A stretch of 64,000 bases of DNA from Aestuariibius violaceus (GTDB taxonomy: Bacteria; Pseudomonadota; Alphaproteobacteria; Rhodobacterales; Rhodobacteraceae): contig NZ_JBFONT020000004.1 in assembly GCF_040779325.2 (NCBI RefSeq), positions 62,001 through 126,000 of the forward strand. The letters run 5' to 3'. Positions within the stretch are counted from its first letter, which is position 1; every line of letters starts with the position of its first letter. The position numbers and the translations under genes were made by a program. Under the pieces are notes generated by a model. The model searched no databases. It was not told the origin of the DNA and saw only the letters and a program-made list of their open reading frames with translations. Positions 31,977 through 41,106 of this stretch are shown here, piece by piece.

Positions 31977-32603
31977 ATGCCCCCCGATCTCTGGCTTGCC
32001 TTCGTCGCCGCCTCGACCCTTCTGTTGTTGATCCCCGGGCCGACGGTCCTGCTTGTCCTCAGCTACTCGCTCAGCCAGGGGCGGCGGGTCGCCACCGCCT
32101 CCGCCCTCGGGGTCGCGACCGGCGACCTGGTCGCGATGAGCGCCTCCCTCGCCGGCCTCGGCGCCCTCGTCCTGGCCTCGGCCACCGCCTTCACGGTGCT
32201 CAAATGGATCGGCGCCGCCTACCTGATCTGGCTCGGCATCAAGCTCCTCCGCCAGCCGCCGGCCCATGGGCTAAGGCCCGAGGACGTGCCCGCCACCGCG
32301 CCGCGCCGCATCTTCGCCCACACGGCGACCGTGACCGCCCTCAACCCGAAATCCATCGCCTTCTTCATCGCCTTCGTGCCGCAATTCGTCCGGCCCGAGG
32401 CGGCACTCCTCCCCCAATTCGCGATCTTGATCGCCACCTTTGTGGCGCTCGCCGCGCTCATTGCGCTGGCCTACGCTCTGCTGGCCGACCGCCTGCGCGC
32501 GACCATCGCGCGGCCCTCCGTTCTGACCTGGATGACCCGCCTCGGCGGCACGGCTTTGGTCGGCATGGGGCTAATGACCGCCACCCTTCGGAGATCCGCG
32601 TGA
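31977..32603 (+). CDS. LysE/RhtB-family amino acid exporter
   Basis: A 208-residue membrane protein with six predicted segments and the LysE family N-terminus (LLLIPGPTVLLVLSYSLSQGRR) and middle (ALNPKSIAFFIAFVPQFV). The family exports amino acids such as lysine, threonine or homoserine. It is embedded between mtnP and apt and overlaps the GTG start of apt. Its link to purine or methionine salvage is unknown. Confidence 0.9.
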   Translation: MPPDLWLAFVAASTLLLLIPGPTVLLVLSYSLSQGRRVATASALGVATGDLVAMSASLAGLGALVLASATAFTVLKWIGAAYLIWLGIKLLRQPPAHGLRPEDVPATAPRRIFAHTATVTALNPKSIAFFIAFVPQFVRPEAALLPQFAILIATFVALAALIALAYALLADRLRATIARPSVLTWMTRLGGTALVGMGLMTATLRRSA

Positions 32604-33142
32604 ACACCATGGCCCGCACCGTTCAGGACTACATCCGCACGATCCCGGATTTCCCCAAGCCGGGAATCATGTTCCGCGACGTGACGACACTTTTCGCGGA
32701 TCCGCGCGGCTTCCGTATGGCGATCGACCAGCTCCTCCACCCCTATGCGGGGCTCGAAATCGACAAGGTTGTGGGGCTTGAGGCACGGGGCTTCATCCTC
32801 GGCGGCGCCGTCGCCCACCAGCTCTCCACTGGCTTCGTCCCGGTGCGCAAGAAGGGCAAGCTGCCCGGCAAGACGGTCGAGCAGGGCTACCAGCTCGAAT
32901 ACGGCCATGCCGTCATGGAACTCCACGACGACGCCATCGACGCCGGAGAACGCATTCTCGTGGTCGATGACCTTCTGGCGACGGGAGGCACGGCAGAGGC
33001 CGGGATCAAACTGATCGAACGCCTGGGCGGCGTCTGCATCGGCTGCGCCTTCGTCATCGATCTCCCCGATCTGGGTGGCCGTTCCAGGCTGGAAGCGCTT
33101 GGCCAGCAGGTCCACGCTCTTTGTGCATTCGAGGGCGATTGA
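32600..33142 (+). CDS. apt: Adenine phosphoribosyltransferase
   Basis: A 180-residue enzyme that makes AMP from adenine and PRPP. It has the PRPP-binding motif ILVVDDLLATGGTAEAG near residues 119-135 and the APT N-terminus (TVQDYIRTIPDFPKPGIMFRDVT). GTG at 32600 overlaps the previous stop and lies 6 bases after GGAG; ATG at 32609 would give a 177-residue form closer to homologues. Third gene of the mtnP-lysE-apt operon. Confidence 0.95.
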   Translation: MNTMARTVQDYIRTIPDFPKPGIMFRDVTTLFADPRGFRMAIDQLLHPYAGLEIDKVVGLEARGFILGGAVAHQLSTGFVPVRKKGKLPGKTVEQGYQLEYGHAVMELHDDAIDAGERILVVDDLLATGGTAEAGIKLIERLGGVCIGCAFVIDLPDLGGRSRLEALGQQVHALCAFEGD

Positions 33143-33285
33143 GGAACAAGCCGTTCTGATGGCACCGGCACAAACGCGCCGCTCGACATCAAACCACTGG
33201 AATCGCTTCCGATTTCGGAATAAAAGCTGCCAAAGCCGCGCAGTTTGCGGGCATCATGACTATTTTCAGAAGGACGCACTTTCCA

Positions 33286-33549
33286 ATGACATCAAGACTT
33301 GGCACCGCCGCTATCGTCGCTCTCACCACCATCGCTGCCAGCGCAGCGACAGCGGAGTGCACCGCTGCCGAGATGCAGCAGAAGGCCACCGAGTTGACGT
33401 CGGCAATGCAGCAACTGGCCGCCAGCGACCCGGCAAAGATGCAGGAGGTATCGGCGCGGATGCAGGAAGCGACGACAAGCCTCGCGCAAGGCGGCACCAT
33501 GGCGGATGCCTGTGCCCTTTATGACGAACTGCTGGCCGAGCTCGGCTAA
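33286..33549 (+). CDS. Small exported helical protein of unknown function
   Basis: An 87-residue protein with signal peptide MTSRLGTAAIVALTTIAASAATA. The mature 64 residues form an Ala/Gln/Met-rich helix-loop-helix with one Cys near each end (ECTAAEM, DACALY), probably a disulfide-tied helical hairpin. AGAAGGA upstream favours the start at 33286 over ATG 33256. I know no function. The 144-base space before it is comparatively AT-rich. Confidence 0.7.
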   Translation: MTSRLGTAAIVALTTIAASAATAECTAAEMQQKATELTSAMQQLAASDPAKMQEVSARMQEATTSLAQGGTMADACALYDELLAELG

Positions 33550-33717
33550 GAATCGGCCAGGCCACGGGTCAGTCCCTCACGGCATTGGATCCGGCACGTC
33601 GAACCGAACGCTCCGTGGTCACCTCCCAGAGGGACCACGGACACCCAAACACTTCCCCCAGCCGCGTTAATCATAGGAACCATTAACCTTAACGCACCTT
33701 TCGCCAGGAGAGCTCCT

Positions 33718-33750
33718 CGCTTCATCTGGCCATAAATACTCAAATCCCGG
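33718..33750. repeat. Dispersed CTTCATCTGGC motif, copy 4
   Basis: CGCTTCATCTGGCCATAAATACTCAAATCCCGG lies in the 255-base gap between the small exported protein and the FAD oxidase gene. As at copy 2, TTAATCAT and CATTAACCTTAACGC runs precede it (33667-33695). Confidence 0.65.
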
Positions 33751-33804
33751 TTCGACCAGCCCGCGCAAACGACCGAGGGCTGGTCGAAAGATCAAGGCAA
33801 GCTA

Positions 33805-35217
33805 CTAGATCGCTCTCAACACCGCCCCCGGATTCATGATCCCCCCCGGGTCCAGCGCCGTCTTGATCGCCCGCATCGCGGCAAGCTTGCCCGGATCGCC
33901 GTAGCGCTCCAGATCCTCGACCTTCAGCCGCCCGATCCCGTGCTCCGCACTGACCGACCCGCCCATTTCGTGGACCAGATCGTGCACCGCCCGCTTGATC
34001 GCCGGCCGCTCGTTCTCATGATCCGCGCGGTTGCGCCCCGGCATCGGGAAAACGTTGTAATGCAGGTTCCCGTCGCCCACATGCCCGAAGCAGTTGATCC
34101 GGAACTCACCGATCGCTGCGACCGCCTCCCCCCCGCGCAGGATGAAGTCCGGGATCGCCCCCAACGGCACCGAGATATCATGCGAACTCACCGATCCGAT
34201 CCGCCGGTTCGCCTCGGGAATGCTTTCGCGCAATGCCCAGAACTCCGCCCGCTGTCCCTCTGACTGGGCAATCACCCCGTCGCTGACAAGCGCTGCCTCC
34301 AGCGCCTCGGCAAAGATCGCCTCCAGCGCCGCGTCCGCCTCCTGCCCGGCGGGCAGGCCGAGATCGACAAGCACCATCCAGTCCGGCTTCTCCCCGAAGG
34401 GCTGGCGCACCTCCGGCATCGTCTCAGAGAGGAAATCGAGGCCCATCCGGCCGATCAGCTCAAACGCCTGGACCCCGCCGCCGACGCGCGCCTGCGCGAC
34501 CGAGAGCAGGTCCAGCGCGGCCTGAGGCGAAGGCACCACGAAAAACGCAGCCCCCTCCGCCGCAGGCCGCGGCTGCAGCTTCAGCGCCGCGGCCGTGATG
34601 ATGCCCAGCGTCCCCTCCGCCCCGATCAGCAGATGCCGCAAATCGTAGCCCATATTGTTCTTCCGAAGCCGCGTCAGCCCGTTCCAGACCGTCCCGTCCG
34701 GCAGCACCGCCTCAAGCCCCAGCACCTGATCGCGCGCGTTCCCGTAACGCAGCGTATTGATCCCACCCGCATTGGTCGCCAGAAGCCCCCCGATCCGCGC
34801 CGACCCTTCCGAGGCCAGCGATAAAGGAAACAGCCGCCCGGCCTCCTGCGCCGCCGCCTGCACATCCGCCAGGATCGCGCCCGCCTCGACGATCATCGCA
34901 TTCTCGCCCGGCAGCACCTCGCGGATCGCCGTCATCCGCTCCAGCGACAGGATCAAGGGCGCGCCGTGCTCCGCAACCTGCCCCCCAACCAGCCCCGTCC
35001 CGCCGCCATAAGGCACGACAGCCACCCGCGCCTCTGCCGCCAAACGCATGGCACGCGACACCTCCCCCACATCCGTCGGCGCCAATACCAGCCCGCCCGC
35101 CCCGTGATACCGCCCCCGCGGTTCTTCCAGGTAAGCGGCCGACAGCTCCCGAAAGGCGGCGCGCGGCAGCGCGTTCCGCAGGGCCGGCTCTATCTTCGAA
35201 ACAGGTGTGAAAGTCAT
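33805..35217 (-). CDS. FAD-linked oxidase, GlcD/D-2-hydroxyglutarate dehydrogenase type
   Basis: A 470-residue flavoprotein with a PCMH-type FAD domain (VVPYGGGTGLVGGQ near residue 68; GGLLATNAGGINTLRYGNARDQVLG near 143) and a FAD-oxidase C-terminal domain (HVGDGNLHYNVFP; VSAEHGIGRLK). It oxidises a D-2-hydroxy acid such as D-2-hydroxyglutarate, D-lactate or glycolate; the exact one is undetermined. The ATG at 35217 overlaps the stop of the preceding metallo-hydrolase gene (ATGA) and is preferred over an upstream start at 35232. Confidence 0.9.
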   Translation of the reverse strand: MTFTPVSKIEPALRNALPRAAFRELSAAYLEEPRGRYHGAGGLVLAPTDVGEVSRAMRLAAEARVAVVPYGGGTGLVGGQVAEHGAPLILSLERMTAIREVLPGENAMIVEAGAILADVQAAAQEAGRLFPLSLASEGSARIGGLLATNAGGINTLRYGNARDQVLGLEAVLPDGTVWNGLTRLRKNNMGYDLRHLLIGAEGTLGIITAAALKLQPRPAAEGAAFFVVPSPQAALDLLSVAQARVGGGVQAFELIGRMGLDFLSETMPEVRQPFGEKPDWMVLVDLGLPAGQEADAALEAIFAEALEAALVSDGVIAQSEGQRAEFWALRESIPEANRRIGSVSSHDISVPLGAIPDFILRGGEAVAAIGEFRINCFGHVGDGNLHYNVFPMPGRNRADHENERPAIKRAVHDLVHEMGGSVSAEHGIGRLKVEDLERYGDPGKLAAMRAIKTALDPGGIMNPGAVLRAI

Positions 35218-36026
35218 TCCTCGCTCAGCCACCTCGGCTCAAGAACCCGGACGGTGGGCCGCGACGGCAGATCGCGGAGAGAGACCGTCATCTCGCTCGC
35301 ACCAATCCGTTCAATGGCGAACTCCGCCTCCATACCGCTGAGGAACCGTTCCAGAGTGGTTCGCCCGAACCAGTGCATCGGGATCACGACCGACGAGCGC
35401 AGCCGCGTCAGCACCCGGATCATCGTCTCCGTATCCAGCGTCAGCCCCCCATCGACCGGCGCCATAACGACATCAAGCCGCCCGATCGCCGCGTAATCCG
35501 CTTCGGTCGGCTCGTGATGCAGGTGTCCCAGATGCCCGATGCAAAGCCCCGCCACTTCGAAGATAAAAATCGAATTGCCGTCGGCCTCCAGCGTCCGGCT
35601 GCCGTCGCGGGCACGGATGTCCGTCGGCACGTTCCGCACCAACATCTCACCCAGGTCGAGGTGATGGTTCGCCGTCCCCTCCGGCTCCCACCCCCAGAGC
35701 ACGTGGGGGATCGCCGGATCCGGCAGGGCCGTCCAATGGGTCGAATGGGCCCGGTTCATCGTCACCACATCGGGCACGAACTTGACCGAACCGAGAAATC
35801 CGTTGTAATCGGTCACCGCCGACAACCCGCCATGGGTCTGCACCAGAAACATGGCGTGATCCACATAGGTGATCCGCACTGTATCTTCCGCCACCGGCGC
35901 CCGGAAGCTTGCTGGCATGACCTGGTCCGGCCCGTCAACCATGGCGATGCAATGGCTTGGCCGCCGCTCCTGCGCCGCGGCGGGCAAGGCGACCAGAACG
36001 GCAAGGGCTGCAAGGATCATGCGCAT
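35214..36026 (-). CDS. Exported MBL-fold (UlaG-like) metallo-hydrolase
   Basis: A 270-residue protein with a signal peptide (MRMILAALAVLVALPAAA). The MBL-like pattern resembles UlaG relatives: ITYVDHAMFLVQTHGG, IGHLGHLHHEPTEADY and VIPMHWFG. The classical HxHxDH motif is not intact, the metal site probably using the GHLHH segment. It is translationally coupled to the FAD oxidase gene, but no shared pathway is evident. A catalytic role is likely; the substrate is unknown. Confidence 0.8.
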   Translation of the reverse strand: MRMILAALAVLVALPAAAQERRPSHCIAMVDGPDQVMPASFRAPVAEDTVRITYVDHAMFLVQTHGGLSAVTDYNGFLGSVKFVPDVVTMNRAHSTHWTALPDPAIPHVLWGWEPEGTANHHLDLGEMLVRNVPTDIRARDGSRTLEADGNSIFIFEVAGLCIGHLGHLHHEPTEADYAAIGRLDVVMAPVDGGLTLDTETMIRVLTRLRSSVVIPMHWFGRTTLERFLSGMEAEFAIERIGASEMTVSLRDLPSRPTVRVLEPRWLSEE

Positions 36027-36173
36027 GGGGCGAAATCTAGCACGGGCGCCCGCGAAGTCAGCGCCGGATCTTCACGCCTGCGTGGCCTCTGAAATCATCC
36101 GCCCTTGCATCCACCTATCCCGCCGTGAAACGCTGACACCTCGCCAGCAGAACGCGAGCCGGATCCAGAGCCT

Positions 36174-37382
36174 ATGCCCACCGACACCAACATCCGGCTC
36201 TATCCCTGGTTCAAGGCGACCCAGAGCCTGCTCTTCTGGCAGGCGATCTGGTTTCTCTACTTCCAGGAGGCATTGACACCCGCCGCGGCCATCCTGCTCT
36301 ACGCTGTCTACGACATCGTCACGACGATCCTCGAAGTTCCTTCGGGCTACCTCTCCGACCGCCTTGGGCGCAGGCCGACCCTCATCCTCTCGGCCCTCGC
36401 AATGCTTGCCGGTGCGATCCTTCTGGCCATCGGCGGCCCGTTCTGGGTCTTCGCTCTTGGTCAGGGCTTTCTCGGCCTCGGCGCCGCCCTCGTCTCCGGC
36501 ACCGACAGCGCCTTTCTCTACGAATCCCTCGCCGCCGAAGACCGCGCGGACGAGGTCGAACGCCACGAATTGCGCGCCTGGCGCGCCACCTTCACCGCCC
36601 TCGCCCTCTCGGCCGTCACCGGTGGCCTGCTCTACAGCGCCGCCGTCTGGCTGCCCTTCGCCACAAGTGCTGCCGCCTTCTGCGCCATGGTCGTCCTCAC
36701 GCTGCGCTTCCGCGAACCACCGCGCCGCGCCGACAGCCCCGACCTGACGACGAAAGAGGCAATCGCCACCCTCGGCCCCGCCCTGCGCAATCCGGTCCTC
36801 GGCTGGATCTTCGCGCTCAGCCTCCTGATGTATGTCTACAGCCACATCCCCTTCGTCTTCGGCCAGCCCTTCATCCTCGATGCCCTCTCGCAGATCGGCC
36901 TCGCGGCAGAGGCGCCCATGGTCTCGGGGGCCGTCACGACCCTGATGATGCTGCTCTCGGTCGGCACCAGCATCGTCGCGCCCCGATTGCGGGAACGGCT
37001 GGGCCTCGCGGCGATCCTGCTTGCGGCCTTCGGTCTGCAGATCGCCCTCAGCGGCGCGCTGGCATTGACCAGCAGCGCGGCCGCCATCGGCCTCCTGATG
37101 CTCCGGATGGTGCCCGATTCCCTGTCGCGGCCTTTCATCCTGGCCCGGATCCAGCCACTCCTCGCCGACGAAAGCCGCGCCACCTATCTCTCGCTCCAGA
37201 GCCTCGCCGGCCGCATCCTCTTCGCCGCCACGCTCTTTCTCGCCGCCGGCGGCGCGGCCGGGGCCGACCAGATGAGCCACAGCGAAATCCAGGTGATCCT
37301 CGGCTGGTATGCCGCCGCCGGCATCGGCTGCCTGGCGACCCTCGCCCTCGCCGCCCGGCGTATCCCGGTCGATCCCAAGTGA
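36174..37382 (+). CDS. Major facilitator superfamily transporter
   Basis: A 402-residue protein with about 12 hydrophobic segments and the MFS loop 2-3 motif (GYLSDRLGRRPTLILSALA near residues 54-72). It resembles drug or metabolite efflux members, with no specific substrate signature. It stands alone, diverging from the metallo-hydrolase gene and converging on an acetyltransferase gene. Confidence 0.9.
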   Translation: MPTDTNIRLYPWFKATQSLLFWQAIWFLYFQEALTPAAAILLYAVYDIVTTILEVPSGYLSDRLGRRPTLILSALAMLAGAILLAIGGPFWVFALGQGFLGLGAALVSGTDSAFLYESLAAEDRADEVERHELRAWRATFTALALSAVTGGLLYSAAVWLPFATSAAAFCAMVVLTLRFREPPRRADSPDLTTKEAIATLGPALRNPVLGWIFALSLLMYVYSHIPFVFGQPFILDALSQIGLAAEAPMVSGAVTTLMMLLSVGTSIVAPRLRERLGLAAILLAAFGLQIALSGALALTSSAAAIGLLMLRMVPDSLSRPFILARIQPLLADESRATYLSLQSLAGRILFAATLFLAAGGAAGADQMSHSEIQVILGWYAAAGIGCLATLALAARRIPVDPK

Positions 37383-37452
37383 CAGATCGGGGACGGGGGG
37401 TGGGGCGATGCGGCACCGCCGCGAGCGCCGAACCGCGTCACCGTCAGAGGGC

Positions 37453-38043
37453 TTAAGGCGTTTCCGCCCGCCCCCGCCGATCACTGCGCAGATTGGCGTA
37501 GAGGACATGGGTCCGCCATCGCCCGTTGATCTGCAGGTAGCTCTGCGCGACGCCCTCATACTTATAGCCCGCAGCCTCCAGCACCCGCCGCGACGCGGTA
37601 TTCTCCGGCAGGCACCCCGCCTCGATCCGGCTGATGTCGAGCTGCGTGAACGCGTAATGCACCACCGCCTCGATCGCCTCGCGCATATAGCCCTGCCGCG
37701 CATAGGCCTCGCCGATCCAGTACCCGGTCGTCCCCGCCTGCGCCGGACCACGGCGAATGTTGTCGAGCGTGATCGCCCCGATCAGTGCCTCGTCCGCCCG
37801 CCGGATCAGGAACAGCGGCACCGCCGTGCCCCCGGCGATGGACCGCTGGGCCCAATAGACCCGGTTCGTGAAGGCCTTCCGGCTCAAATGATCCGCGGCC
37901 CAGGTCGGCTCCCACGGCGTCAGGAACTCCCGGCTCGCGGCCCGCAGATCGGCCCAGGGCCGGAAATCCGCGTGGGTCGGTGGCCTCAGGCTCAGCCGTT
38001 CGGTCTCGAGCCGGACCCGCCGCCGCAGGCTGAGGACGCTCAC
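37453..38043 (-). CDS. RimJ/RimL-type GNAT acetyltransferase
   Basis: A 196-residue GNAT protein of the RimJ/RimL subgroup: ETERLSLRPPTHADF at the N-terminus, GYWIGEAYARQGYMREAIEAVVHYAF as the acetyl-CoA region and GCLPENTASRRVLEAAGYKYEG late. Targets are usually N-terminal amines of proteins or small amines. Its ATG overlaps the stop of the upstream M16 peptidase gene, the tail of the long ctaC-to-peptidase series. Confidence 0.88.
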   Translation of the reverse strand: MSVLSLRRRVRLETERLSLRPPTHADFRPWADLRAASREFLTPWEPTWAADHLSRKAFTNRVYWAQRSIAGGTAVPLFLIRRADEALIGAITLDNIRRGPAQAGTTGYWIGEAYARQGYMREAIEAVVHYAFTQLDISRIEAGCLPENTASRRVLEAAGYKYEGVAQSYLQINGRWRTHVLYANLRSDRRGRAETP

Positions 38044-39335
38044 GCCGCCAAGGGCAGCCGCAGCGCATCGAGCCGGGGTGCCCCCTCTACCGGGCCGTAA
38101 AGGGTCATCGCGGCCCCGGCCTCCGCCGAAAGCCGTGCCGCATGGGCGCGCACGTCGCCGGTCGTCACCGCATCCACCATCGCGACGGTTTCCTCAAGCG
38201 GCGGCACCCGGCCCCAGACGGCGACCAGCCGTGCCAGCCGCTCCGCCCGGCTCGACGGGCTCTCCAGCCCCATGAGCAGCCCCGCCTTCATTTGCGCCCG
38301 CGCCCGCGCGACCTCTTCGGCCGACATGTCGTCCGCCGACCGGGCCAGTTCTTCCCAGGTCAGCCGCGCCAGATCGCCCAGCTGCTCGGCCGAGGTGCCC
38401 GCATAGATCGTCGTCAGCCCCGTATCCTCATAAGCCCCGGCCTGCGCAAAGATCGTGTAGCAAAGCCCGCGCTTCTCGCGCACCTCCTGGAACAGGCGCG
38501 AGGACATGCCGCCGCCGAACGCCGTCGCAAAGATCTGCGCCGTGTAGATCTCCGGATCGCGGTAATGCGGCCCTTCCAGCGCCAGCGCGAAATGCGCCTG
38601 CTCTAGCGCCTTCACCTCGTGCCGCTCTCCACCCGCGAACCGCGCGGGCACCAGCACCCGTTCCGCTTCGATCGGCTTCAGATGACCGAACAGCGCCTCC
38701 GCCATCTTCACGATCTGGTCGTGATCGACCGCGCCCGCGGCCGACAGGATCATCTGCCCCGGCCCGTAATGCTCACCGACAAAGCTGCGCAGATCGTCCT
38801 TCGAGAACCGGGCGACCCGCGCCTCCTCCCCCAGGATCGTCCGCCCGATAGGCTGGTCCGGGTAGGCGACCTCCTGCAGCCAGTCGAAGACGATATCGTC
38901 CGGCGTATCCAGGGCCTGCCCGATCTCCTGCAGGATCACCCCGCGCTCGATCTCGATCTCGCCCTCGTCGAAAACCGGATTCAGCACGATATCCGAGATG
39001 ACATCCAATGCCAGCGGCACATCCGCCTGCAGCACGCGCGCATAATAGGCCGTCATTTCACGGCTGGTATAGGCGTTGATATAGCCGCCCACATCCTCGA
39101 TCGCCTCGGCGATCTGCAGGGCCGAGCGGGTTTCGGTTCCCTTGAACGCCATATGCTCGAGGAAATGCGCGATCCCGTTCTGCTCGGCCCGCTCGTGCCG
39201 CCCGCCCGCCAGCACCCAGATCCCGATGCTGGCCGAGGCAAGGCCCGGCATCTCTTCTGTGACGATGCGAAACCCGTTCGGCAACTCGTGGAGATGTACG
39301 CTCAAGGCCGGTCCCGTCTGTTGGATCATAGGCAA
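38040..39335 (-). CDS. M16-family zinc metallopeptidase (processing-peptidase-like)
   Basis: A 431-residue peptidase with the inverted zinc motif HFLEH (57-61) and the downstream acidic ligand region (TAYYARVLQADVPLALDVISDIV). Single-domain bacterial members resemble the mitochondrial processing peptidase beta subunit. It is cytosolic or peripheral, with no signal peptide. It lies downstream of thrC after a 370-base gap with repeats, and overlaps the acetyltransferase gene. A start three residues in (39329) is equally possible. Confidence 0.92.
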   Translation of the reverse strand: MPMIQQTGPALSVHLHELPNGFRIVTEEMPGLASASIGIWVLAGGRHERAEQNGIAHFLEHMAFKGTETRSALQIAEAIEDVGGYINAYTSREMTAYYARVLQADVPLALDVISDIVLNPVFDEGEIEIERGVILQEIGQALDTPDDIVFDWLQEVAYPDQPIGRTILGEEARVARFSKDDLRSFVGEHYGPGQMILSAAGAVDHDQIVKMAEALFGHLKPIEAERVLVPARFAGGERHEVKALEQAHFALALEGPHYRDPEIYTAQIFATAFGGGMSSRLFQEVREKRGLCYTIFAQAGAYEDTGLTTIYAGTSAEQLGDLARLTWEELARSADDMSAEEVARARAQMKAGLLMGLESPSSRAERLARLVAVWGRVPPLEETVAMVDAVTTGDVRAHAARLSAEAGAAMTLYGPVEGAPRLDALRLPLAA

Positions 39336-39499
39336 TCCGAGCCCCGCCCCCGCGGCCCCGGATGGTCCGCCCGGACATATACAAAGCAGCGGGGGGAGGG
39401 AAGAGCCGCCGTTCTACCGATTGGTTTGGGACATTAAAGGCTGGAGCGAAGAAGGCAGGGCAGCGCTCGACTGGTGAGCCGCCCACCGAGAGCGCCGGG

Positions 39500-39651
39500 C
39501 GAGCGCCTGACCGGGGGCTGGCGCTACCACGGCCGAACGGCGCACTTTATGGCAGCCAAGCTCGTCCCACAGATGTAACGGGCAGCGCTCCGGTGACCAA
39601 GCGCCTGCCCGCGGGACGGTCAGGCGCTCGCTTGGGCAGCGGCGTTGCCGC
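39500..39651. repeat. Divergent palindromic element in the 370-base thrC-peptidase gap
   Basis: CGAGCGCCTGACCG (39500-39513) and CGGTCAGGCGCTCG (39617-39630) are perfect 14-bp inverted repeats 103 bases apart. A small GCGGCG-T-TGCCGC-type hairpin follows (39639-39651), then CCGGGCGGG. The layout is that of elements A-C, but the sequence is diverged. No gene is visible in 39336-39705. Confidence 0.55.
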
Positions 39652-39705
39652 TTGATTCCGGGCGGGTGGAGCTAGTCTTGAGCGAAGCAATTCAATGCTC
39701 GCGAT

Positions 39706-41103
39706 TTACGCCACCAGCCCAACCCGATCTCGCACGATCTCCTCGACCGCCTGCAGATCGTTCGCCACCCGCGTGACCCGCTCCTCGCGCTCATAAAGAT
39801 CCGCCATCCGGGCAGGCAACGGCGGCCGCACCCCCGTCGCCGCCTCCACCGCATCCGGGAACTTCGCCGGATGCGCCGTGGCCAGCGTCACCATAGGCGC
39901 CTCCCGCCGCAAATACCGCTCTGCCACCGCCACGCCCACCGCCGAATGGGGACACAACAGTTCGCCTGTCGTCTCCAGGCTCAAAGCGATCTGGGCCGAG
40001 GTCTCCTCCTCCGACACCCGGCCAGAGGCATAATGCTCCCGCAAAACCCCGATCGCCCCCTGGCTCACCTCGAACCCGCCCTCGGCGACCAAAGCCTCCA
40101 TCTGCTGCGCCACCGCGCGCCCGTCCCGCCCGTAGGCGTCGAACAGCGCCCGCTCGAAGTTCGACGACACCTGGATGTCCATCGACGGGCTGATCGTCGG
40201 ATGCACGCCCTCCTTGACGTAAGCCCCGTTCTGCAAGGTCCGGTGCAGGATGTCGTTGCGGTTCGTCGCCACGATCAGCCGCCCCACCGGCAGCCCCATC
40301 CGCTTGGCGATATAGCCCGCGAAAATGTCCCCGAAATTGCCTGTCGGCACGGTGAAATCCACCACCCGCCCCGGCGCCCCGAGGCTAACTGCGGCGGTGA
40401 AGTAATAGACCACCTGCGCCAGCACCCGGCCCCAGTTGATCGAATTCACGCCGGCCAGAGCCACCGCATCCCGGAAGGCGAAATCGTTGAACATCGCCTT
40501 CACCAGCGCCTGGCAATCGTCGAAATCCCCGTCGACGGCCAGAGCATGAACGTTCGCCTCACTCGGCGTCGTCATCTGGCGCCGCTGCACCTCACTGATC
40601 CGCCCATGCGGATAGAGGATGAAGACATCCACCGCATCGAGCCCCCGAAACGCCTCGATCGCAGCACTCCCGGTATCGCCCGACGTCGCCCCGACGATCG
40701 TGACACGGGACCCCGACCGGCTCAGCGCCGCCTCAAACATCTGGCCGATGATCTGCATCGCGAAGTCCTTGAAGGCCAACGTCGGCCCGTGGAACAGCTC
40801 CAGCAGGAAATGCCCCGGCCCCAGCTGCACCAGTGGCGCGCGGGCCGCATGGCCGAACCCGCCATAGGCGTTCGCGATCAACTCGCGAAACTGGTCTTCG
40901 CCGAACGCGCCGCCCAGGAACGGCCACATCACGCGGAACGCGGCCTCCTCATAGCTGCGCCCGGCCAGATCGGCGATCTCGGCCTCTGACAGCTGCGGTA
41001 TGTCTTCCGGCACGTAAAGCCCGCCATCCCGCGCGAGGCCGGTCAGCATCGCCTCTTCGAACCCCAGCACCGGGGCATCGCCGCGCGTCGAAATATACCG
41101 CAT
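39706..41103 (-). CDS. thrC: Threonine synthase
   Basis: A 465-residue PLP enzyme converting O-phosphohomoserine to threonine. Motifs are MRYISTRGDAPVLGFEEAML at the start, LFHGPTLAFKDFAMQ (PLP-binding Lys) and VGATSGDTGSAAIEAF. Length and organisation are those of the long proteobacterial ThrC. It starts 3 bases after the SURF1 stop codon, so it is probably cotranscribed with the cytochrome oxidase cluster, a gene order common in Rhodobacterales. Confidence 0.97.
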   Translation of the reverse strand: MRYISTRGDAPVLGFEEAMLTGLARDGGLYVPEDIPQLSEAEIADLAGRSYEEAAFRVMWPFLGGAFGEDQFRELIANAYGGFGHAARAPLVQLGPGHFLLELFHGPTLAFKDFAMQIIGQMFEAALSRSGSRVTIVGATSGDTGSAAIEAFRGLDAVDVFILYPHGRISEVQRRQMTTPSEANVHALAVDGDFDDCQALVKAMFNDFAFRDAVALAGVNSINWGRVLAQVVYYFTAAVSLGAPGRVVDFTVPTGNFGDIFAGYIAKRMGLPVGRLIVATNRNDILHRTLQNGAYVKEGVHPTISPSMDIQVSSNFERALFDAYGRDGRAVAQQMEALVAEGGFEVSQGAIGVLREHYASGRVSEEETSAQIALSLETTGELLCPHSAVGVAVAERYLRREAPMVTLATAHPAKFPDAVEAATGVRPPLPARMADLYEREERVTRVANDLQAVEEIVRDRVGLVA

Positions 41104-41106
41104 GTT

